Assembly (NCBI GenBank): GCA_947652605.1
Contig: OX393582.1
Coordinates: 12,362,544 to 12,426,543 of the forward strand
Length of the DNA stretch: 64,000 nucleotides
DNA from: Elmis aenea
Taxonomy: Eukaryota; Arthropoda; Insecta; Coleoptera; Elmidae
Direction: 5' to 3'
Of the stretch, positions 55,408 through 64,000 are shown in pieces. Within the stretch, counting starts at the first letter, position 1. Every line of letters begins with the position of its first letter. The notes under the pieces are model-generated. The model saw only the letters and a list, made by a program, of their open reading frames with translations, was not told where the DNA came from and did not search any database. A program made the translations under genes and the position numbers.

Positions 55408-56940
55408 TTAGGAAGCAAGGAATGAATTTTGTCAGAAGAGAACAGCAAAGAAAATTTAAAATTTTTCTATAAAGCACTTAAAAATATAAGAAATAGATCA
55501 GAAGCAAAAATTAAATCGATAAAGCATCGAAACGGACAATTTATAACTAACGGAAAATATATTATGGATAGGTGGGAAGAACACTTTTACGAATCACTCA
55601 ACAATGAAAGGCATGAGCAAAAGAAGGATATAAGGAATGAAGAAAATATTAACTTAAACCAAATACAAGAAATAAGTCAAATTATAACAGAAACAAAATT
55701 ACAGGAAACACTCGACAAATTGAAAATAGGAAAAGCTGCCGGAGTAGATAAAATACCTAGGACCTACTGAAAAGAAAAAAATCCTTGATATACTAAACTT
55801 GGCCTGGAGAACAAAAAGCATACTTAACAAATGGAACATGTTTAATACACACCCTATATACAAAAAAGAATACCCAAAAGGCTAGAGCAATTATCGGGGA
55901 TTATCACTATTATGTACTGCACTAAAGGTTTATGAAAGCATTATTGAAAATAAAGTATGAAATATTGTAGAGACACAATTAGCAGACGAACAAAGCGGCT
56001 TTAGACCAGCTCATAGTGTACATGACCATACGTTCACGATACAGCAAATCATAGAGAAAACTCTAAGGAGGGGAGAAAAATGTGTATTTAGGATTTATAG
56101 ACATGGAGAAGGTATTCGATCAAGTCAAAATAAAAGCTTGTGTATACGCATCTGATGTGGTGCTGGTAGCTAACAAAAAAAAACTTGAAAAGAATATTAA
56201 TGTGTGGGCTGATAAAATAAAAAATTACAACCTATTGGTCAATAAGGAGATAACTAAGGTAATGGCTATCTCCAATAAAGAAAATAATATCAGACTTGGA
56301 GAAGATAAATGTTAGAGCAAGTAGTTAATTCCATAAATTATTATCTTGGAATATTTATAAATTGTAAAGGAACACAAGAAAAAAAGGAAATGGAAAAAAC
56401 AGCTACAAAAACATACAACGCAATATATAAAAAAAATCTGAATAAAAAGAGATATCAAGAAAAAATTTAACACTGTACAATACAATTCACATACCAATAT
56501 TCACACATGGGATGAGAATTAGGTATTGAATAAAGCACAAGAGAATAGATTACAGGCTGCAGAAATGCGGTACTTAAAAAAGGTGGTAGAAGTAAGAAGA
56601 GTAGATAAAATAAGAAACGAACAAATAAGAGAAAAACTTAAGATGAAGTAACTAAAGAGCAAAACTAAGGAAAAGAAATTGAAGTGGACAAGCCATTTAA
56701 TACGAATGGACAACACAAGGCACAAGAAAATATGGGAAGCCAGAAAAATAGGTTAAAATTGCAGGGGACGACCTAGAACAACATGGAACAGCGTAGTGGA
56801 GATACTGAAACGTAGAGGAAAATCATAAAAGGAAATAAGAATACTAGTCAAAGACCGGAAAAATGGTGTAACTTTGTTAAAAAGAAGTAATATGAAAAAA
56901 CAAATCTCGACACCTACGGGTAAAAGATAATAACTTATTT
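55408..56940 (+). pseudogene. LINE reverse transcriptase fragment (R1/RTE-like), internally deleted
   Basis: In order on +: SKENLKFFYKALKNIRNRSE, WEEHFYESLNN, GKAAGVDKIP, a decayed fingers region, YLGFIDMEKVFDQV (first Asp), then directly CVYASDVVLVANKKKLEKNI (YADD changed to YASD), YYLGIFINCKGTQEKKEMEK, AEMRYLKKVVEVRRVDKIRN, LKWTSHLIRMDNTRHKKIWE and RGRPRTTWNSVVEIL. The part between the two catalytic blocks is deleted and several stops are present, so it is dead. It ends near 56940. Confidence 0.78.
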
Positions 56941-56967
56941 TAACTCGCATATAGATCAGAAAGAGTA

Positions 56968-57823
56968 ATGATGGTAGAAATACAAATTACAAAGAAAGAA
57001 TTGATAGGGGTGGTAGTGGCACATGGCCCAAATAAGAATGCGGCAGAAGAGGATAAGGATATATTTTATAAACAACTACAAGAAACAGTGGATGAAATGC
57101 GATGGAGAAAAATCATAGTAGGAGATTTTAATGGACGAGTTGGCAATGATGTCAGAAAGTATGGCAGCGCTGGGAAGATATGGAGAAGAAGTACTAAATA
57201 ACAATGGAAGGCGATTAATAAAATTTTGCTTTGAAAATAATGTCAACAATAAATAGCAGATTCGATCACAAAAATATCCATAAATACGCAAGAGTGGAAA
57301 AAGTAGTAATGAAAAGTCAATAATCGATCATATTATAGTAGAGGACCCAGAAAAGCGCAAAGTTATAAATGCTAGAGTATACCGGGAAGCAGAAATAGGC
57401 AGTGAACATTATCTACTTATAGCAGCAATTCAAATGAGGCAAAATGGCCCAGAAATAATAGAACAAGATGAAAAGAAAAATATAACAAAAATAAAAGCAT
57501 ATAAACTAAAAGAGAAAGAGATACAACAAAACTTTCGAGATTCTATAAAAACAGAGAAGCAAAAGCGCGAAGGAGACGAACAAGGAAAGGATTTGGAGCA
57601 TTTATTGACAGTTTTCAAAAGACTTTTTCTCAAGTCTGCTAAAAGGGCATGTGGGACAATGAAAGAGGGTAATAGTAATAATAGGAAACAAACTGCCTGG
57701 TGGACCGAGGAAGTCAAAAGAGAAGTAAAGGAAAAGAAAAAACTATGGAAAAAATACCTGACAACAAGCAAACCAACAGATTACGAAAAACCTGGACCGA
57801 AAGGTACTAGGGGAACCGATTAG
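56968..57823 (+). pseudogene. LINE endonuclease fragment lying downstream of the RT part
   Basis: On +: VVVAHGPNKNAAEEDKDIFY, IIVGDFNGRVGND (GDFN catalytic motif of AP-like endonucleases), then in shifted frames EEVLNNNGRRLIKFC, KSIIDHIIVE, EIGSEHYLLIAAIQ (worn SDH motif with Asp changed to Glu) and TAWWTEEVKREVKEKKKLW. In a LINE this should precede the RT, and its end would lead naturally into the start of the 55408 fragment. The two are therefore pieces of the same family in reversed order. Confidence 0.78.
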
Positions 57824-57829
57824 GAAGAA

Positions 57830-58455
57830 AAAGAAATAGTTTAAATTGGTTTAATACAAATGTAATAAGATTACCATTGTTTTTAGATAATATCTCTAGT
57901 TTTTAATGTCTTCGGATTATGGAAGAAAAATATCAAACATTACAAGTAGATGTTTTCATTGTTTTGTAATGCTACATTTGTAATAATGAGGTTATGGAAA
58001 GTTTCTTCTTGCATTAATAATAGGCATTCAATCGCGTAATATACATTTAATTTACACAACCCTGTAGCTCTTAAGATAAGCGACATCTAGATTAATTTTG
58101 TCTATACACGAGGTTATTAATCATTCATCAATATTCAGGTTTCCTAAATATTCGCTTTTATGTTGTAAGATTGCGTGAGGTCCTTTCGACCTAGTGAATT
58201 ATATACAATCCTATCTAGTTTACAATCCTTGATAGATAATGACAGTAGGATAAATGCTACAGCAATTACTTAATCAAATAGACAATGATTAATGTTGTGT
58301 ATTCCATTCAGCTCGTTCATAAAATCATTTTACGTTTCGAAGCGTAACCCCGATTCAATCAATTACCTATAACTCCGTAGGGTTATGTCTGCCCTAGTTT
58401 CTTGTTCTTGGACCTTTATTTGGCTCTAAAATATTTATTTGTTGGGTTGAAGTGT
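57830..58455. other. Unassigned DNA
   Basis: Contains the downstream region of the exon candidate at 58458-58721, including its AATAAA signals on - at about 58417 and 58435. Nothing else recognised. Confidence 0.4.
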
Positions 58456-58457
58456 AA

Positions 58458-58721
58458 TCACGAACTTGATTTAAAACAACGGTGTTGGTTCATTGAAAAC
58501 GACGTTATGGTAAACGTTCCTCCCTTGAAGCACGATATTTGAATAACATTATTTTCTGCAAATGCTGCGCTATAAAGCTGGGGTATGGCTGAATGAATAT
58601 CAGCAGTTATAACAGTTTGGTCACGCTGCGAACAGGCAAGCACACACAGTGTATCGATTTTACCCAACGTTGTGTCATATACGAGACCGCATAAGGTTGA
58701 TAAAGCACCACTAGTCGAAAT
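58458..58721 (-). CDS. Candidate 3'-terminal exon of an unidentified gene
   Basis: On - an acceptor GTTACACTTTCGCAG is followed by an 87-codon frame: ISTSGALSTLCGLVYDTTLG, KIDTLCVLACSQRDQTVITA, DIHSAIPQLYSAAFAENNVI, QISCFKGGTFTITSF, then SMNQHRCFKSSS and TGA. The stretch is clearly G+C-richer than its surroundings and residue use is protein-like. Two AATAAA signals follow on - within about 45 bp of the stop. No transposon features. The residues suggest a compact beta-rich, Cys-containing domain, perhaps extracellular, but I recognise no family. Upstream exons would lie at higher coordinates. Confidence 0.45.
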   Translation of the reverse strand: MSTSGALSTLCGLVYDTTLGKIDTLCVLACSQRDQTVITADIHSAIPQLYSAAFAENNVIQISCFKGGTFTITSFSMNQHRCFKSSS

Positions 58722-58724
58722 CTG

Positions 58725-59050
58725 CGAAAGTGTAACTTATCAGACCCTCGTAATTTCATGTTCTTTAGCCATAAAAACGACTAAATAAATTTACCCAATT
58801 TAAAATTCGCTAGATGATCACGTTTTCTGTTTTAAACATGCGTCAGCGTATAACATGATATTGCACTTTATTTTACGGTTTTATGATGTCGAGTATGAAA
58901 TTATTTGGTTATGGTTCTCTCGCAATGAGCTTGAACAGTGATTGGAAATTATAAAAATGTTAACTATACAACACGACAACAGTTCCTACAAAAATTTTAA
59001 TTTGTTATGAGTAGGGTTCGTATTAAATGCAACAAAAAAAAGAGGAATGT
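58725..59050. other. Unassigned DNA
   Basis: Possibly intron of the exon candidate on -. No other feature seen. Confidence 0.35.
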
Positions 59051-59055
59051 ACCTA

Positions 59056-59340
59056 CAGGTTGGGCTAAATTCGATGAGTTTACTTAGGTATCTCGCTTAA
59101 TATTTAAGATAAAGAAACGGTTAACCTACTAAAAATGTGCAGTTTTTTTGAGACAAGCTCAGAACCGTTTTCAAAAATATTAATTTCCGGTGTTTGAGTT
59201 ATTGAAAAAAAAAATTGTTATTTTTGTCATATGCATAATGTGTCATATCTCCGTTACTTTTGTAAATATCAAAAACTTACCTTTTTTAATAGAAGATATA
59301 GTTGGCTATGACATATTTAAATTCCTTATTTTTTTTTCTC
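59056..59340 (+). repeat. MITE-family copy, CAGGTTGGGCTAAATTCG start
   Basis: Opposite-strand relative of 28880-29131, sharing GGTATCTCG, AAATGTGCAG and GTGTCATATCTCCGTTA. TA precedes the start. Confidence 0.65.
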
Positions 59341-59352
59341 ATTCCAAATATA

Positions 59353-60390
59353 CAGGGTGATTGATTAAGATTATCTACCGCCGCCATTTATAAAGGGAAA
59401 CCCCTTAAATTTAGACTATGCATAAAAAAAAACTTGGAGTTCATGCTGGAATTTTTTCAATCCATCCAATCCAATCCAATGCATTACTTACAGGGTGTAC
59501 AAAATTTAATTTCCTTTTAATATAACTTCAGACCAGTAAAACTTGTTTATTTCAAAGACAATGCCCATTTTGTTTTTCATTTTATAATGCAAAATTAAAT
59601 TCTACATCAATCTGTATAAGCGTTTCCTATACGTATCTGCAATAATTTTCGAGTTATTAAGAATTTTAGCGAAAATTTAGGAGAAATTGCAATATTTTTA
59701 AATAGTTGGCCTTGGAAACGTCAACAAATACCAATATTAATAACTGTCAACCACTTTTATCGCGTTTTTCTGTAGAAAATCAAGAGTATTCAAACACGAA
59801 TATTTTAAACTTATCTTATATTTTTGGACAATGTCACAAGACTATTGAAAGAACTTGCCGTTGTTCAGTGAGAGGTATCCTCGTTTGTCTGTAATGACCA
59901 GACAGAAATGTTAATGAATAGAATCAATTTTTTTTGCAATTTAGAAGAGTGAAATCCGCTAGTAATTGACCTAAGCGTGTGACACATAATAAAACTAATG
60001 AAGTTAACATCTTGGGATATTTAAATGCCCATCCTCAGCGGTCCATTCGATCGGAAGCGCAAAACTTGCGTTTAACATACTATGCTGAACAGGCCACGTT
60101 AAAAATGCACAACTCTTCCTTCGCACTTTCAACAATCTTCTGATATTGTCCTTGAATGTAAAATAAGTTCAAAATATTCGTGTTTGGCTACTCTTGATTT
60201 TCTATTTTTATAAATACTACAGACAAACGCAATAAAAGTGGTTGACAGTTATTAATATTGGTGTTTGTTGACGATTCCAAGGCCTACTATTTAAAAATGT
60301 TACAATTTCTCCTAAATTTTCGCTAAAATTCTTAACAACTCGAAAGTTATTGCAGATAGGTATAGGAAACGTAAAGAAGTTAATATTTTT
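59353..60390. mobile_element. Foldback element, CAGGGTGATTGATTAAG family
   Basis: The left end CAGGGTGATTGATTAAG follows TA. The arms 59620-59815 and 60155-60385 are inverted copies, sharing TATTAATAACTGTCAACCAC, AAAATCAAGAGTA and TAGGAGAAATTGCAAT with their partners. The right outer end is lost. ATCCAATCCAATCCAAT near 59461 is a small tandem repeat. The 62-codon frame at 59706 is a shadow. Confidence 0.75.
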
Positions 60391-60394
60391 ATTA

Positions 60395-62000
60395 TTCTGC
60401 CCAAAATAAACAATAATAATTTTATAATAATTAATTAGGTACTAACACTATCTAATGGAGTCTCCTAGACGCCACGCGACTAGCTATGGTACTGAAAGGT
60501 GTGCGAGTAACGGAGGGTTTACATTGTTTTTTGAACTGGCATTTTTTCAATTTCCGCGGTTCTTTCTCCGGGCTGAGGGGGAGCGGAAAATCTTCCTTTT
60601 GTCCCAGTTTTGATATTCAGAAATCTGGCAACGCTATCTGTAGGTAATCCATGATAAATTTTGCTAACATGTAACAAAAAATGAAATCCCATCACTTTTC
60701 ATTATAATATTTCTATTCATCCTTCTTTAAATCCTTTAAAATTTAAATTTAATTTAAAGTGATCCTCTTATCGTAAATGCATGTTCACAGTCACTCAATA
60801 ACACATCTAGAAATTGCAAATCATCTTTGAGTTATATTTTCTGGAAGTTACCTAAACCTAATCACCTAAAATGATACCTTAATTGTCGCTAAGACTTAAT
60901 TAAGTATTCGAAATATTGTATAAACAGCTCCTTCTCATTCTACCTCTGATATATTATACTGTACAATGGCCATTTTCACTTTAAAAATATTTAAATTTTA
61001 TGAACGAAAAACACAAAATATGCGCGAAATATATGCAAACAATACTAAAAAGGCTAGAAATATGCAAAAATACACAAAATATGCAAATACATTATAATCC
61101 GAACCCTAGTTATAACCCAAAAATGCCTCGGTACAATTCCAAATTAGAATATGAATACCAACAACGCTGTAATATGAGTATAGGCTAAAAAATAAAGCAT
61201 AGAATTAACCATTTCGCAAACTAAGAGGTGTGTAAAATAAGGGGCGCGCCCGCTCAAGGGCCAATTTCTGATTCCTGTTAACGACAGCTATTCATCGGCC
61301 GACTGGACAAGGTGAAATGTTGTAGAGCTTCAAAAACATTGGCACAAGCATTTTCTTATCGTTTCTTTTTGGAAATTCTCGATCGTATGCATTACTTTCC
61401 AACGTATCCTCGTATAATTACATTTCTATCAACTCTAAATAATCAATGAGACTTAATATCGTTTATTAATGTGAAATAAATACCTTAACCTAATATTAAA
61501 ATCGATTCCTACAATACGATGTTATAACCGTTTAAAAAAGGCCGCATTGCAGGATAAGTTAATTTGTGGCGTAGCAGAAGATTTAAAAAGGTACCAAATA
61601 TGGAAAAACATTAATAATAATACCGTTAATATTTCACAGAATTAAATATGATTTATCTATATTAATCGCCTAAATGATATTAAACAAAACTAACACGGGT
61701 AAATGTAATATGTGTTTACACAGGATTAAATAAAAATAAAATTTGGATACCAATTATGACGCAAAATAATGCATTTTTTCAGAATACATCGATCACGAAA
61801 TGAAAGGGTTGAGAGGATGATCGGATGATAGGATTAACTTTGCAGGGGATAATAGGGTTGCAGTCCACACGGGTAGCAATATACCTATAACGAATAAGCT
61901 ACAGGAACAAAAAAATTTAAATTGGTATAACATGTCAAACATTTCACTCATAAAGATAGTAATACTTAAATATTTTTGATAATATTACCAACACATTAAT
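60395..62000. other. Mostly unassigned DNA with two GC-richer patches
   Basis: Around 60455-60650 the sequence is G+C-richer (GACGCCACGCGACTAGC, GGCTGAGGGGGAGCGG, CTGGCAACGCTATC), and near 61231-61330 it has GGGGCGCGCCC and GGCCAAT. These could be promoter or 5'-exon material, but no open frame supports it. Confidence 0.3.
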
Positions 62001-62007
62001 AGTATAT

Positions 62008-62053
62008 TGTACAACTAGTGCTGAAAGCTGAATATTTCAGCACGAGTTGTACA
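62008..62053. repeat. Short hairpin, 19-bp arms
   Basis: TGTACAACTAGTGCTGAAA and TTTCAGCACGAGTTGTACA pair with one mismatch around an 8-bp loop, abutting the next element. Confidence 0.7.
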
Positions 62054-62054
62054 C

Positions 62055-62338
62055 TATGCTTTTCCGACGACCATTTAGACATAATCATTAATTCTGCAAA
62101 AAAATTGTGAAAATAACATTTTTTTGACGTTGGTGACACTTGACATTTGTGAGGTTAGATTTTCTTCACGTTAACTAGACAGCGCGTTTAGCGTGTGTAA
62201 TGTAGCGGAAATCGTCACTTTACACACGCAAAGTGCACTTTGCACACAATTTCCGGTGTCATGCGCAATTTGTCATTTTCAGTAGTAGTAAGTCGTGCGA
62301 AATTACTCGCTTTACATAGTGGTCGTCGGAAAAGTATA
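62055..62338. mobile_element. MITE with TTTTCCGACGACCA ends
   Basis: TATGCTTTTCCGACGACCAT left and, inverted, TATACTTTTCCGACGACCAC right. The inside is G+C-richer with short palindromes such as GCAAAGTGCACTTTGC. Coding capacity none. Confidence 0.68.
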
Positions 62339-62738
62339 TTTTAAGTACTATCAATCAATTTATACGAAATATTCAACGCTGCAAACTTCTTTAGAGCTAT
62401 TCTTCTTAAAATATTTTTCATTTATCTTGAGCATAATTTTTTTGCAAAAAAAATGCATCGGCTAAATCACATGACTAAGAAGAGTTTTTAAGTAAAGGTG
62501 TTTGTTTTTATCCAAAAACTACTTTATTAAAATTGATTCATGCGCCAGGGGAGACCGGGAATAAAAGTTAAATGTTTTTGTTTTCATCTGATTTATCATA
62601 GCGTTTAACAAGTTTTTTATATCCGAATCCATTTAATGCTAGATTGGACATTTGTCTTCCTTCCATGATATTTATTTCATGTTTCGTAAAGCGTATGTGA
62701 AAAAATATTTTTTTCTGTAGTAAGACAACTATTACTAC

Positions 62739-63707
62739 TAGGGATTCTGTGTCGAGACAACCCGGGAATTCCCGGACTTTTTGGTGTCTCGATTCCAAGG
62801 AATTGCAAAAAAAAATCCCGGGACTCGAGACTTTTCGATTCAAATTTTATATAATATGTATAGCAAAATTTATTGTTTTAAAATAAAACCTGTACAGTCG
62901 AAAACAACCCATGCCCAGCTTGTATACGAGCAGGCAACAAGTGAACAGTTAAAGGGTCGGCAAAGTGATTACGTTATTCCTAGAAGAATTCGCAAGACAT
63001 TTTCTAGAGCAGGGTTGAATTTGGTCGTTTGAAAGATAAGTATGTCTTTTGATTTTACCTAAATACGTTCGTTTTCTTGCGCTTTACGGTTTCCGTCGTG
63101 TACCTACTTGTGAACTGCAGATCTCGGAATATTTCAAACCAAATTATTGAACCAGCAAAAAAGTTCAACCGTGAAATCCAAAAAAATACATCTATCAAAA
63201 GGAGTGTCAGATTTTAAAATCAATTGGGAACCGGACTCCGAATCTAAATCTTTTATATGAATTATTGCTCACAATTAAGCCAACATCAACGAAAAGTGAG
63301 CGAACATTTTCTATTGTAGGAATATTTATCACAAAAATTAGAAATAGGCTATCTGACTCCTCCTTAAATGCATTGGTATTTTTAAAGCCCTATTTTGCCA
63401 TGCAAAAGTAAATTGTATTAATTTTTTTATCATAAACTCGATGTAATAATTACATTTAAAGATGTATTTTATATTGTATATTCATTAAATAAATAGCATA
63501 GAAAATATTTTCCATATGTCTAAATCCATTTATACCTACTTATATACAGGTATATATCTGTTTTTCCATTAGTAGCATAATTTAATTTTTTACATATTTT
63601 TTTTACGTTTCAAACGAAAAATAATAAAAGTCTCGAGTCCCGGGACTTTTAAAAATGTGTGTCTCGAGTCCCGGGAATTGAAAAAACCCGAGACTTCAGA
63701 ATCCCTA
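62739..63707 (+). mobile_element. hAT element remnant with CCCGGGACTCGAGAC repeats
   Basis: Ends are TAGGGATTCTG and CAGAATCCCTA (left TAGGGATTCTGTGTCGAGAC), flanked by an exact 8-bp duplication ATTACTAC (62731-62738, 63708-63715). The subterminal parts repeat CCCGGGA and GTCTCGAG in both orientations. A transposase C-terminus remains inside. A truncated left end of the same family is at 25570. Confidence 0.9.
63286..63411 (+). pseudogene. hAT transposase C-terminal fragment
   Basis: SERTFSIVGIFITKIRNRLS then DSSLNALVFLKPYF is the catalytic-Glu helix and dimerisation domain of hAT transposases. The frame upstream (62781-63032) is open but unrelated to any domain I know; most of the transposase is deleted. 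Confidence 0.8.
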
Positions 63708-63715
63708 ATTACTAC

Positions 63716-64000
63716 CAACCTCAACGTTGGGGCTAAAAGTAACAATGATCAGGATAAGTTGTAACGGCAAAATAATTTACACTGCTCATAAGTAGTGGGT
63801 AAATATTTATCAACAAAATTAATATTTGATTCCAAAATACACATTAGCAAAATAAATAATTCTTTGATGCAATAGAAAATGATAAGTGAACATTATCAAT
63901 ATTTAAAAATGTACAACAAAAAAACAACAAATTAATCCGACATGTTTTGTGTGTCCTTATCTACAAAAAAAAAAAACATCTATTATGTGCTAAGAGTGAA
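63716..64000. other. Unassigned A+T-rich DNA
   Basis: No feature recognised up to the window end. Confidence 0.4.

Noticed and set aside
1..64000. CRISPR array, prophage or bacterial operon structure
   Set aside because: No regularly spaced identical repeats with unique spacers, no operon-like gene packing; all coding relics are of animal transposable elements.

Overview
This window is A+T-rich eukaryotic DNA, about two thirds A+T by eye. It holds no complete host gene and is almost entirely layered transposable elements. The mix points to an insect and probably a beetle: Jockey-, CR1- and RTE-like LINE remnants, many hAT derivatives, PIF/Harbinger with a MADF-type partner gene, mariner, pogo-like and piggyBac-like ends, a likely solo LTR, a possible Penelope-like hairpin, and many TA-flanked foldback elements that begin CAGGGTG. 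The taxon is inferred from TE content only.

Layout. 0.5-3.1 kb: an RTE-like LINE fragment split by a Harbinger element and then by a hAT element. 3.3 kb: a candidate 3'-terminal host exon on +. 5.3-6.2 kb: a non-autonomous hAT. 9.0-11.7 kb: the only long hAT, with a BED finger and an almost complete transposase broken by frameshifts. 11.8-14.9 kb: a TA-flanked MITE, an internally deleted hAT and a LINE/SINE-tail repeat. 15.9-18.2 kb: a three-level nest, with a TA-flanked foldback inside a hAT MITE inside an FB-like element whose arms are arrays of ATTGCTCGAA. 18.2-19.2 kb: a Jockey-like fragment on -. 19.65-20.1 kb: a non-repetitive, GC-richer block. 20.6-29.1 kb: foldback elements, hairpins, a CR1-like fragment and a likely solo LTR. 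29.4-36.2 kb: a short hAT, a pogo-like element and mostly unassigned DNA. 37-47.5 kb: LINE remnants, foldbacks and a 221-bp hairpin insertion. 49.8-57.8 kb: a long Jockey-like ORF, a CR1-like LINE with a hAT inside it, an intact-looking mariner inside a LINE, and a LINE whose RT part lies upstream of its endonuclease part. 58.5 kb: a candidate 3'-terminal exon on -. 59-64 kb: foldbacks and a hAT.

If the two exon candidates are real, this is mostly the intergenic space between two convergent genes. The only coding regions that could still be active by sequence are the mariner transposase (53951-55036, -) and, less likely, the hAT transposase (9879-11333, +).

The most unusual recurring pattern is that hAT elements of clearly different families each carry their own short simple motif repeated near both ends. 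The other standouts are the FB-like nest, two near-perfect hairpins, and several GC-richer short coding segments with splice and poly(A) signals that are too short or ATG-less to stand out by ORF length.
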